This document shows, piece by piece, positions 51,644-60,243 of a DNA stretch of 64,000 nt. The DNA comes from Actinomyces sp. 432. GTDB taxonomy: Bacteria > Actinomycetota > Actinomycetes > Actinomycetales > Actinomycetaceae. Under the pieces are notes generated by a model that saw only the letters and a list, made by a program, of their open reading frames with translations, had not been told where the DNA came from and searched no databases. The translations under genes and the position numbers were made by a program. The number at the start of each line of letters is the position of its first letter. Within the stretch, counting starts at the first letter, position 1. The DNA lies in contig NZ_CP025249.1 in assembly GCF_009930875.1 (NCBI RefSeq), positions 2,542,001 through 2,606,000 of the forward strand, written 5' to 3'.

Positions 51644-51688
51644 TTGACAGAATGAATCCATTCAATATCTAATGGACCGACCGGTCGG
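51644..51688 (+). promoter_or_regulatory. Promoter and TetR-type operator of the MFS/nucleoside hydrolase operon
   Basis: TTGACA at 51644-51649, -10 TATCTA at 51666-51671 (16-base spacer), then a perfect palindrome ccgaccggtcgg at 51677-51688 over the likely start point. It matches the general form of TetR operators. Confidence 0.75.
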
Positions 51689-51745
51689 AACCCCGTGAAG
51701 GTACCGTGCGCGTTCAGCGTCCGGGCATCAATGCAAAGGAGCCAC

Positions 51746-53173
51746 ATGTCCACCACCGCCGACCCCCGCCTGGAGGAGCCCACGCGGCCGGGCACCTCCG
51801 CCAAGTATCTGGGCGGGCGCCCGTACTACCAGTACTTGATCTCATTCGTCATCGCGGGCGTCTTCCTGTACGCCTGCTACTCGGCGCTAGCGGCGATCCT
51901 GCTGCCCAACACCGTGCAGACGATCGAGTTTCGGCAGTACTTCTCCGGCACCACCGTCACCAGCCTGGACCAGCTCACCGAGCTGACGAACCTGGCCAAT
52001 GACGTCAGCGCCGGAACCGCGACTCCCACCGCCGAGCAGGCGCATCTACTGGACCTGCTGAAGCAGTACGAGGCCGCACGCGCGTCCTCCATTTCCAACA
52101 TGATGATCGTCGGCTCGTTCTTCACGCTGTTCGCCCAGCCGATCGTCGGTGTCCTCTCCGACCGCTGGCGCTCCCGCTGGGGCCGGCGCGCCTTCTGGAT
52201 CGTGGCCGGCGCCGTCGCCGGGGCCGCCTTCATGATCGGCCTGCGCTACTCCACCACGGTACTCATGCTCACCGTCTTCTGGACCACCGCGCAGGTCTCC
52301 CTGAACTTCATGCAGGGGCCACTGTCCACGACAGTAGCGGACCGAATTCCCGCCGAAAAGACCGGCACGGTCTCCGGCCTGTCCGGAATCGGCATGATGG
52401 CAGGCTTCACCGGCGGATCCGTGGTGGCCGGCGTGCTCATGAACTCCATTGGCCTGGACGCCTACTTCGTGTTCGCAGTCGCCGTGGTAGTGGGTGCCCT
52501 CATCTTCGTGACCTTCGCCAAGGACCGCCCCTCCAAGGACCTGGAGCTGCGCCAGTTCGACTGGCTCGCCTTCCTCAAGGGCTTCTTCGTCCCACTGTTT
52601 GACCATGACTTCCGCTGGGTGTGGATCGCCCGCTTCATGATGTTCTTCGGCTACACGGCCGTGACCAACTACAACCTGTACATCATCCAGTCGCACCTGC
52701 GCCCCGCCCACACCGCAGCCGAGGCCAACACCATCGTGGCCACCTTGTCGCTCGCCGCCCTGCCGGTGCAGCTGCTCATGCTGGCCTTCGCCGGCAAGCT
52801 GTCCGACAAGGCCAAGCGGCGCAAGCCCTTCGTCATCGGCGCCTCGTTGGTCATCGCCCTGGACATGCTGGTTCCCCTGCTGGTCCCAACGCTGCCCATG
52901 TACTACTTCTTCTACATCCTGCTGGCCGGGGCCTACGGCATGTACATGGCGGTGGACGTGGCCCTGTTCATCGACGTCCTGCCCGACCCCGACACCGCAG
53001 GCAGGGACCTGGGCGTAGCCAACGTGGCCTCCAACATCGGCCAGATGCTGGCGCCCTTCGTCGCCGGCCAGCTGGTCGCGCGCACCGGCGGCTACTCGGC
53101 CATCTTCATCACGGCGGTAATCGCCGTCGGCGTCAGTGCCGTGGCCATCATCCCGGTCCGGAAGGTCAAGTAG
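51746..53173 (+). CDS. MFS transporter, glycoside-cation symporter-like
   Basis: 475 residues from ATG 51746 with AAAGGAG upstream; an upstream ATG in frame lacks one. About 12 membrane helices. The loop between helices 2 and 3 has VGVLSDRWRSRWGRRAFWIV, the form seen in SLC45/GPH sugar symporters rather than drug exporters. An unusual 80-residue insert lies between helices 1 and 2 (TTVTSLDQLTELTNLANDVS region), probably extracellular. The nucleoside-hydrolase gene follows; the pair may import and split a nucleoside or similar ribosylated compound. Confidence 0.85.
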   Translation: MSTTADPRLEEPTRPGTSAKYLGGRPYYQYLISFVIAGVFLYACYSALAAILLPNTVQTIEFRQYFSGTTVTSLDQLTELTNLANDVSAGTATPTAEQAHLLDLLKQYEAARASSISNMMIVGSFFTLFAQPIVGVLSDRWRSRWGRRAFWIVAGAVAGAAFMIGLRYSTTVLMLTVFWTTAQVSLNFMQGPLSTTVADRIPAEKTGTVSGLSGIGMMAGFTGGSVVAGVLMNSIGLDAYFVFAVAVVVGALIFVTFAKDRPSKDLELRQFDWLAFLKGFFVPLFDHDFRWVWIARFMMFFGYTAVTNYNLYIIQSHLRPAHTAAEANTIVATLSLAALPVQLLMLAFAGKLSDKAKRRKPFVIGASLVIALDMLVPLLVPTLPMYYFFYILLAGAYGMYMAVDVALFIDVLPDPDTAGRDLGVANVASNIGQMLAPFVAGQLVARTGGYSAIFITAVIAVGVSAVAIIPVRKVK

Positions 53174-53186
53174 CACCACCGAGCCC

Positions 53187-53227
53187 CAGCGGCGGCATCG
53201 GTACCGGCTGGTCCGATGCCGCCGCTG
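53187..53227 (+). terminator. Intercistronic hairpin after the MFS gene
   Basis: Perfect 15-bp stem (53187-53201 with 53213-53227), loop 11, between the MFS stop and the hydrolase ATG. It may terminate part of the transcripts or block decay. Confidence 0.75.
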
Positions 53228-53268
53228 TCCTCATCCAACGCTCACAACCTCACTCAAAGGAGCGAGAC

Positions 53269-54270
53269 ATGACCACCGCCGCTCGATCCTGGGAGTACGG
53301 CTCCTCCCCCTGGCTCACCGACGCCGATCGGCTCCCCGGCGTTGCCCCGCGCACTCGCGTCATCATCGACAACGACTTCGCCGGCGACCCCGACGACCTC
53401 TTCGCCCTGGCCCACCACCTGCTGGCTGAGGGCACCGAGGTGCGCGGCGTCGTCGTCTCCCGGCTGCGCGAGGATGATCCCTGGAACCGCACCGACTCCT
53501 CCGTGCGCGCCGGCCGCGAGCGCGTTGAGACACTGCTGGCGACCATGGGGGTGACCGGCGTCGACCTGTACGACGGCGACGACCGCGGCTTCGACGTCTA
53601 CGACGGCCCCACCGCCGCATCCCAATTCATCGTCGCCGAGGCCATGCGCGACGACGACCGCTCACTGTTCCTCGTGGCCGGCGGCTCTCTGGGAGACGTC
53701 GCACGCGCGCTCAAGGCTGAACCGGCCATCGCTGCGCGCCTGACCCTCATCTGGATCGGCGGCGGGGAGCATCCCGGACTGGCATACGTGCCCGAGGGCG
53801 GCACGGACATGGAGTACAACCTGGCGCTCGACCCCGCGAGCGCACGCTACGTCTTCAATGACACCGAGGCCCGCATCTGGCAGGTCCCGCGCGATGTCTA
53901 TCGGTCGGCCACCGTCTCCATGGCGACTATCCGGCGCGGCTGCGCCCGCGCTGGCGCGCTTGGCGCCTACCTGCTGGGTGAGCTGAACCAGGTGCGTGCA
54001 ATGGTCGCGGGCATGGCGCACCCCGGGGCGACCTATGTGCTCGGCGATCAGCCGCTGGTGCTGCTGTCCTCACTGCAAACCACCTTCGAGCCCGACGCAG
54101 CGTCCTCCTACTACGACGTTATCCCCACGCCCCGTATCGCACAGGATGGCACTTACCGCTACCCGCAGAACACCCGGCCGATGCGCCGCTACCAGCGCAT
54201 CGACAACCGGCTCCTGTTCGACGACATGTTCGACTCCCTGGCCGCTCTGACCGACTGGCTGGAAAGCTGA
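53269..54270 (+). CDS. Nucleoside hydrolase family protein
   Basis: 333 residues from ATG 53269, AAAGGAG upstream. Calcium-binding N-terminus reads IIDNDFAGDPDDLFALAH, a variant of the usual DTDxGxDD with two extra residues. The later core GGSLGDVARALK and the second Ca2+ region near GGTDMEYNLALDPASA are typical. Family members split purine or pyrimidine nucleosides into base and ribose; some variants act on other N-ribosides. No signal peptide. It works downstream of the MFS importer in the same operon. Confidence 0.85.
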   Translation: MTTAARSWEYGSSPWLTDADRLPGVAPRTRVIIDNDFAGDPDDLFALAHHLLAEGTEVRGVVVSRLREDDPWNRTDSSVRAGRERVETLLATMGVTGVDLYDGDDRGFDVYDGPTAASQFIVAEAMRDDDRSLFLVAGGSLGDVARALKAEPAIAARLTLIWIGGGEHPGLAYVPEGGTDMEYNLALDPASARYVFNDTEARIWQVPRDVYRSATVSMATIRRGCARAGALGAYLLGELNQVRAMVAGMAHPGATYVLGDQPLVLLSSLQTTFEPDAASSYYDVIPTPRIAQDGTYRYPQNTRPMRRYQRIDNRLLFDDMFDSLAALTDWLES

Positions 54271-54795
54271 CGACGCGTAGAAGCTGGCCAGTCCGCCTGC
54301 GGGGCGCACCGCGGCAGCATCGTCAACCCCTACGGGTCGAACCGCTCGGGCGCTGCAAGGACCTACTTAGTGGTTCTCTCGGTTTGGGGTGTGTGGCCTG
54401 CGTGCGCCGCACGGGTGCGCGCCGCACGCTCAGTCCCGGCACGCTTCCACAGAAACGGCGTAATCACGCGGAAAGCACACCACCCGAAAAACAGCCCAAC
54501 CAGCTCCAGCGTGCGGCAACCCCAGCGGCGCACGCTGGAGCCAACCAACCCCCACCAGCCAAAAACCAAGAACACCGAAATACCAGGCAAAACCCGCCAA
54601 CCGGCCAGAGCGCCAAAACAACTGAGCGTGCGCCACACCCAAGACCACCCGGGTCGGCTCTCCGTATTTGCGAGCCCGCAGTCCGGGCCAGGACTGCGGT
54701 GTGGCGCATGGTGGTCTATTCGAGCCGATAAAGGACGTCTTCGCCGCGCCGAGGTCGTTGTGGGGCTGGGGATGGAACGCCAATACGGCGCCCGC
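54271..54795. other. 525-base gap with strong A/C versus G/T strand asymmetry
   Basis: About 54400-54720 is rich in A and C on the plus strand and therefore in G and T on the minus strand, unlike everything around it. A perfect 13-bp inverted repeat (54503-54515 with 54529-54541, loop 13) sits in it. Several overlapping frames are open, but none has a recognisable domain or ribosome site, so I call no gene. It could be a non-coding RNA or a relic. Confidence 0.5.
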
Positions 54796-55460
54796 TCAGG
54801 ACAGCCGGTCTCCCGGGCCGGCCGCAGGCCGTCGTACCGCACGCCTGAGCCGCGCGACCGTAGTGGGGCGGGAGTGCCCCGACAGCAGTTCCGTACCATC
54901 GGGGAGCGTGAGCAGCCTGGTCTCCAGGCTCGCCCGGAGCTTGGCCGCGTCTCCCGTAGGGAAGATGGTCAAACCGGGGCCGCCCTCGTAGACCGTGTCG
55001 CCCACTAGCGCGAAGCCGGCCTGTTCGCAGTAGAAGGCGCAGGAGTCATCGGTGTGCCCGGGAACGTGCAGGACCTCAAGTTCGACGTTCGAGCCCTCCC
55101 CCAGGGTCAGGCGGTCGCCGTGCTGGAACTTCTCCACGCCGCGCACCCGCAGCGGCGCGCCGTGGCTGGCGGAGAGGTTCAGGTACGGGTCGGTCAGGTA
55201 GCGCTCGGACTCCGCATGCGCCAGCACGGGGATCCCCCAGGCGGCGCGCAGCTCCTCCACGGCCCCAATGTGGTCGAAGTGGCCGTGCGTGAGCACGATG
55301 GCCTCTACGGTCCAATCGTGCCCGCGCACGGCTCGCAGGAACAGGTCCGCCTGGGCGCCGGGGTCGATGAGGAAGGCATGTCCAGTCTCCTCGTCGACGA
55401 CGAAGTAGCCGTAGGTGGCGAACACCCGCGGGCCAGAAGCGGGCGAACCTGAACTCCCAT
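54796..55460 (-). CDS. MBL-fold metallo-hydrolase, probable frameshift at the N-terminus
   Basis: The domain is clear: LIDPGAQADLFLRAV, the zinc motif THGHFDHIGAVEEL, PGHTDDSCAFY, GDTVYEGGPG and SGHSRPTTVARL, as in glyoxalase II-like hydrolases of 210-230 residues. The frame with the domain opens only at a GTG (55425), lacking the usual first strand. An ATG at 55460 overlaps the DsbA stop as TAATG and encodes MGVQVRPLLARG in the next frame. One G restored near 55425-55427 joins them as LLARGVFATYGYFVV. Probably a thioesterase or similar, made with the DsbA-like protein. Confidence 0.85.
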
Positions 55461-56146
55461 TAGATCGCGCACCCGTCCGGGCCGCAGGCCCCGCCCTCGG
55501 CGGCGCCCTCCGCTAGCGCCGCGTCGCGCGCGTTTGTGAGCACGCGGGCCATTTCCTGCGTGGGCTGGCAGCCGGAAATCACGTACTTGCCGTCCACCAC
55601 GAAGAACGGCACGGCGTTCACGCCCATGGAGTGCGCCTCGCGCTCATCGGCACGCACGGCGTCGGCGTACTCGTCGCTTGACAGCACGCGCTCGACGTCG
55701 GCCTCCGGCAGGCCCGCCTGCGCGGCTAGGCGCCGCAGTACGGCGTGGTCGGACATGACCTCGTTGTCCACGAAGTAGGCGTGGAAGCAGAGTTCCTCGA
55801 AGCGGGTATTGCCCAGCGCGTGAGCCAACTTGGTCAGCCGGTGCGCATCGAGCATGTTGGTGTTGAGCGTGGTGGCGTAGTTGAAGTCGATGCCCTCAGC
55901 CCGTCCCATGGCGCTGATGGAGTCGATGCGCTGGCGCGCGGCTGCCCGGGTCAGGCGGTACTTCCTGGCGAAGCGGTCGAGTGTGGGGCCCTGCACCTCG
56001 CGGGGCGCGTCCGGGTACAGCTCGAAGGCCTTCATCTCCACCTCGACGTCGTCGGCCAGGCCGAGCGACTCGATCGCCTTGTGCAGGCGGGTCTCGCCGA
56101 CGTAGCAGTACGGGCAGGCGAAGTCCGACCAGTAGGTCACCTTCAT
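55460..56146 (-). CDS. DsbA-like oxidoreductase (FrnE group)
   Basis: 228 residues from ATG 56146 with GAGGAGGAAG upstream. Cytosolic thioredoxin fold with a helical insert; active site CPYC at residues 11-14 (YWSDFACPYCYVGE) and cis-Pro region VNAVPFFVV. A C-terminal CGPDGC pair adds two cysteines, as in some FrnE proteins of stress-resistant bacteria. It probably acts as a disulfide reductase or isomerase in oxidative stress. Coupled to the MBL gene by TAATG and divergent from an HxlR regulator. Confidence 0.92.
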   Translation of the reverse strand: MKVTYWSDFACPYCYVGETRLHKAIESLGLADDVEVEMKAFELYPDAPREVQGPTLDRFARKYRLTRAAARQRIDSISAMGRAEGIDFNYATTLNTNMLDAHRLTKLAHALGNTRFEELCFHAYFVDNEVMSDHAVLRRLAAQAGLPEADVERVLSSDEYADAVRADEREAHSMGVNAVPFFVVDGKYVISGCQPTQEMARVLTNARDAALAEGAAEGGACGPDGCAI

Positions 56147-56230
56147 GTCTTCCTCCTCGGGGTTGTGGGCACCGGCGCGCTGTGTGCGGCCCGCGTATCT
56201 GCAACCACTCTCGCCCACCTCCTCCGAGTT

Positions 56231-56262
56231 CGCTAGTACTATCTTTTTCTGTAGTACTAGCG
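56231..56262. promoter_or_regulatory. HxlR-type palindromic operator
   Basis: Exact 11-bp arms cgctagtacta (56231-56241) and tagtactagcg (56252-56262) around a 10-base T-rich spacer, between the divergent DsbA and HxlR starts. The form resembles TAC/GTA dyads bound by HxlR proteins such as YodB. Confidence 0.85.
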
Positions 56263-56290
56263 TGGACGGGTAGACAAGGAGGCGAGGGTT

Positions 56291-56680
56291 GTGGCGCAAG
56301 CCCCGAAGATCGAGTGGTGTCCTGCGATCACGTCCTTGCAGGCGGTAATCGGCGGCAAGTGGAAGATCGAGATCCTCTTCTACGTGGCCCTGGCCGAGGT
56401 CCGGCACTTCGGCCAGCTGAAGCGGTGCCTGCATGGCGTGTCGGACTCCACACTGTCCAAGCAACTGCGAGAGCTGGTTGCGGACGACTTTCTGGAGCGC
56501 ATCGACTACGGCGAGGTACCGCCCCGCGTGGAGTACCGGCTGACCCGCCGCGGCGAGAGCTTCAAGCCACTCATCCAGGCCATGTGGGACTGGAGCGAGG
56601 CCGAGTTCGAGTTCTCCCGGGCCGAGGCCGCGCAGATGCGCTCTGCCCGCGACGAGCTGGGGATTCCCCAGGTGCGGTGA
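56291..56680 (+). CDS. HxlR-family regulator with N-terminal redox-type cysteine
   Basis: 129 residues from GTG 56291, with AAGGAGG 8 bases upstream. Winged helix with IEWCPAIT (Cys10), VIGGKWKIEILFYV, FGQLKRCLHGVSDSTLSKQL and YRLTRRGESF. The conserved early Cys is the sensor in YodB/HypR-type members, which respond to quinones, aldehydes or hypochlorite. The divergent DsbA-MBL genes and the palindrome between fit autorepression and thiol-stress induction. Confidence 0.92.
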   Translation: MAQAPKIEWCPAITSLQAVIGGKWKIEILFYVALAEVRHFGQLKRCLHGVSDSTLSKQLRELVADDFLERIDYGEVPPRVEYRLTRRGESFKPLIQAMWDWSEAEFEFSRAEAAQMRSARDELGIPQVR

Positions 56681-56686
56681 GGCGCC

Positions 56687-58738
56687 TCAGCCGCGCGGCA
56701 CCCGCACGACGACGGCGTCGCTTGCGCCGAGCGAGCCAGCACCTGCCAGCACGCTCCCGCCGAGTATCCCGGCAACGTCGGCAGCAGGCCCGAGGTCGCG
56801 GCATCCGCGGTTAGTCAGCGTCCAGTAGTCCGCGGCCTCCCCGCGGCGGACGGAGGCAATCACCTGCCCGCGCAGGAGCTCGGGCAAGTCCGCCTCAATG
56901 CCGGCAGCCGCCAGCAGTTCGGCGGCCAAGTCCGCCAGCTCATCACCCTCCAGACGTGTGGACACGTACGCTGCGGAGCCCTTCCCCACCGCGCGCCGCG
57001 TAACGGCGGGGGTGCCCGCCTCGACGCCGCGGGCCCGCTCGTAATGGCGCAGCACCGTGACGTCGGGAGCGGTGACCTCCACCCGTTCGGTCCACATGCG
57101 GCCTGTGCCTCCGCCTGAGAGCACTGCGGCGTCGTCGTCGAGCAACGGAGCGAACTCCTCCACGCGGATGCCCAGCAGCTCGCGCAAAGCGCCGGGGTAG
57201 CCGCCGGCGATGACGTGATCGTGCTCGTCCACGGTCCCGGAGAAGTAGGTCGTCACCAGGTGGCTGCCGCCGGCAACCGCGGCGCGCAGGCGCTCTGCCA
57301 GCTCGGCGGGCATGACGTGCAGCAGCGGGGCGATGATCAGCTCGTAGCCCTCAAGGTCGCTGCGCGTGGTGATGACGTCGACGCGGACTCCCGCAGCCAC
57401 CAGGGCCCGGTACCAGTCCAGGGCCTGGCCGCGGTAGTCCAGGCGCGTGTGCGGCAGGAACTCCTGCGTCAGTGACCACCAGGACTCGTAGTCGAACAAG
57501 ACGGCGGCGCGTGCGGGCAGCGCCGGGCTCCCCGCCACTTCGGCCAGCTCTTCGAGGGTACGTCCCAGGGCGACGACGTCGCGGAACAGGCGCGAGTCCT
57601 CCCCGGCGTGCGGGAGCAGGGCGGCGTGATACTTCTCTGCGCCTGCGCGCGAGGCCCGCCACTGGAAGAAGCAGATGGCGTCGGCGCCGTGGCCGAGGTG
57701 CGTCAGCGAGTCGCGCATCAGCTCCCCGGGAAGCTTGGGCGGGTTGACGGGACGCCAGTTGACCGCCGCCGTCGAGTGCTCCATGAGCCACCAGGGTCTC
57801 CCGCCGGCGATAGCGGAGGTGAGCGAGGCGGAGAAGGCGAGCTCATCGATGCCACCGGGCCGGGGGTCCAGGTAGTGGTCATTGGAGACGAAGTCGACGT
57901 CCTCGGCCCAACTCGGGTAATCCAGGGCGGCGGTGTCGCCCATGACCATGAAGTTGGTGGTGATGGGAATGCCTGGAGTGATTGCGCGCAGTACCGCACT
58001 TTCGGCACGCAGGTAGTCGCGCAGCGCGTCTGAGGAGAAGCGGCGGAAGTCGAGCAGCTGGCTGGGGTTCGGTTCGGAGGCGGCCAGGCGGGGTGGGAGG
58101 ATCTCCTCCCACCGGTGGTAGGTCTGCGACCAGAAGGCCGTCCCCCAGGCGTCATTGAGCGCTTCCAGGGTGGCGTAGCGCTCACGCAGCCAGGCCCGGA
58201 AGGCGGCCGCGGCATCCTCGGAGTAGTCGTAGGCGTTGTGGCAGCCGAGCTCGTTGCTCACGTGCCAGGCGGCCAGTGCGGGGTGCGTGCCGTAACGCTC
58301 CGCCATGCGGCGCGTCAGCTCCAGGGCGTAGCGGCGGAATACGGGCGAGGTGGGGCGCCACTGCTGCCTGCCTCCGGGCCACAGCGTCTCGCCCGTGCGG
58401 GTGACCGGCAGTACCTCGGGGTGCTTGGTGGTGAGCCAGGCGGGCGGGGAGGCGGTGGAGGTGGCCAGGTCGACGTCGATGCCGGCCTGCGCCAGCAGGT
58501 CCATGATCCGGTCCAGCCAGTCGAAGTCCCAGGTGTCCTCGCTCGGTTGTAGGTGGGCCCAGGAGAACACCGGCAGGGTGACGACCGTGACACCCGCCCG
58601 CCGCATGAGGGCGATGTCCTCCGCCCAGGTGCTTTCGGGCCACTGATCGGGGTTGTAGTCGGCGCCGAAGTGGATGGCAGAGCCCTCGCGGCGCGGGTGC
58701 CGGGGGAAGCCGGGGCGGCTGGCGGTACTTTTCATCAT
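56687..58738 (-). CDS. Beta-galactosidase, GH42
   Basis: 683 residues, no signal peptide. GH42 TIM barrel: FGADYNPDQWPESTWAEDI at the start, acid/base E163 in HVSNELGCHNAYDY, nucleophile E320 in WLMEHSTAAVNW, and the trimerisation domain with Rossmann-like fold after residue 400 (ALPARAAVLFDYESWW). Cysteine zinc ligands of some GH42 enzymes are not evident. It splits terminal beta-galactosides from imported galacto- or arabinogalacto-oligosaccharides. Last gene of the importer operon that starts at 63539. Confidence 0.95.
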   Translation of the reverse strand: MMKSTASRPGFPRHPRREGSAIHFGADYNPDQWPESTWAEDIALMRRAGVTVVTLPVFSWAHLQPSEDTWDFDWLDRIMDLLAQAGIDVDLATSTASPPAWLTTKHPEVLPVTRTGETLWPGGRQQWRPTSPVFRRYALELTRRMAERYGTHPALAAWHVSNELGCHNAYDYSEDAAAAFRAWLRERYATLEALNDAWGTAFWSQTYHRWEEILPPRLAASEPNPSQLLDFRRFSSDALRDYLRAESAVLRAITPGIPITTNFMVMGDTAALDYPSWAEDVDFVSNDHYLDPRPGGIDELAFSASLTSAIAGGRPWWLMEHSTAAVNWRPVNPPKLPGELMRDSLTHLGHGADAICFFQWRASRAGAEKYHAALLPHAGEDSRLFRDVVALGRTLEELAEVAGSPALPARAAVLFDYESWWSLTQEFLPHTRLDYRGQALDWYRALVAAGVRVDVITTRSDLEGYELIIAPLLHVMPAELAERLRAAVAGGSHLVTTYFSGTVDEHDHVIAGGYPGALRELLGIRVEEFAPLLDDDAAVLSGGGTGRMWTERVEVTAPDVTVLRHYERARGVEAGTPAVTRRAVGKGSAAYVSTRLEGDELADLAAELLAAAGIEADLPELLRGQVIASVRRGEAADYWTLTNRGCRDLGPAADVAGILGGSVLAGAGSLGASDAVVVRVPRG

Positions 58739-58843
58739 GCCCTGTCTGCTAGCGGGTCGTGAGCCGGTCGGTTTTAAGTGCGCGGCGACGCGCCGGGAAT
58801 GCGGCCTGGGCCGTCGTCCCGCAGCGCGTCGCCGCCAGGCAGG

Positions 58844-60189
58844 TCAGGAGACTGTGAAACCCTGCTGGTTGCCGTAGGTGATGCAGGCCTGTTGCCAGGC
58901 GGACAGTCCATCGGCGACCGAGGTGGCGCCCTTGGACTCGTAGGCCTTGCCGACGGAGTCGTTGAAGATGGAGTTGGCGTAGGCCTGGAAGGGCAGGAAG
59001 GACCAGCCGTCGGTGACGGCCGCGGCGGACTCGGCGAAGACCTCGTTGGCCTTCTGCCCGCCGAAGTACTCGAACTCAGCGCCCAGGAATTCCTCGCTGG
59101 TCAGGTCCGCGGTAGTGGCCGGGAAGGCACCGTTGGCGATTCGGCTGGCGACGCCGGCCTCGGCGTTGGCGTACTCGATGAAGTGGTAGGCCAGGGCCTG
59201 CTTGCTGCTGGCGGCGGTTACCGCCAGCGAGGACCCGCCCATCTCCGAGGATGCGGTCTCCCCGCCTTCCAGGCCGGCAGCGGCGCCACCCGCCACTTGC
59301 CGGCCCCGGCCTCAACGCCGCCGACGAAGGAGGCCGGCATCCATGCCCCCATGGCGAGGGAGGCGATGGTGCCGTCGCCCAGGCCCCGGTACCACTCATC
59401 GGACCAGTCCGCGCACGGGTAGAGCAGTTCCTCCTCGATCAGCGTGGTCCACAGCTCGGCGTACTTCTGCGAGCTCTCCTCGCTGAAGTCGATGCCGACG
59501 GTAGTGCCGTCCACCATGTAGGGGCGGGAGCCGGCCTGCCACAGCAGCGACAGCGTCTTGACCGCGTCACCGATGTCATTGGCGATGTACTGCTTGGGGT
59601 CGGCAGCATGAATGGCGCGGGCGGCGTCGAGGTACTCCTCCCAGGTGGTAGGTACCTGGACACCCGCCGCGTTGAAGACCTCCTCGTTGTAGAACAGTGC
59701 CACCGGGCCGGAGTCCATGGGGAGGCCAAAAATCCCACTGCCTGAGGCGACCGCCGCCCAGGGGCCGGCGGAGTAGGAGGCGGCCAGGTCGGCGGCGCCG
59801 AACTGGGTCAGGTCTGCCAGCGACTCGGCCAGGGAGAACTGCGGCAAGGCGTAGTACTCGATCTGCGCGACGTCCGGGATACCCGACCCGGCGGAGACGG
59901 CGTTTTGCAGCGCCGTGTACTGCTCGGTGCCGGTGCCGGCGTTTACCAGCTCCACCCTCACGTTCGGGAAGGCCCGCTGGTACTCGGCTACGACGTCGGT
60001 CAGGGTGGGCTCCCAGGACCACACAAGCAGTTCGCCACCGGCCTCGGCGGCGGCCGCTGCCGCCGACGGATCGACTTCGGCAGCGGGCTTGGAGTCGTCC
60101 CCGGAACCGGAGCAGGCGGCGAGGGTGAGGGCCAGCGCGGAGGCGCCGAGCGCCGACAGCGCGCTGCGGCGGGTGAGATTAGCAGTCAT
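58844..60189 (-). CDS. Second sugar-binding lipoprotein of the GH42 locus, one frameshift
   Basis: ATG 60189. Signal peptide with lipobox LAAC (Cys26). The frame breaks after RVAPLPAWKAG; the rest (GETASSEMGGSSLAVTAASS to the stop at 58844) is in another. One base restored in CCCC at 59260-59263 joins them. Repaired length is about 448. It is a clear paralogue of the gene just upstream: both share blocks such as VAQIEYYALPQFS/VAQIEYYALQQFS and end ACITYGNQQGFTVS. Perhaps it binds a different oligosaccharide for the same permeases. Confidence 0.88.
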
Positions 60190-60243
60190 GGTGAAGTCTC
60201 TTCTCATGATCGGGGTCAGGCTTCGCGATAGGTGGTGCCGCGG

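Noticed and set aside
54363..55008. Several overlapping open frames in the A/C-biased gap
   Set aside because: Mutually exclusive, Trp/Arg-rich or Pro/Arg-rich, no known domain; treated as non-coding until evidence appears.
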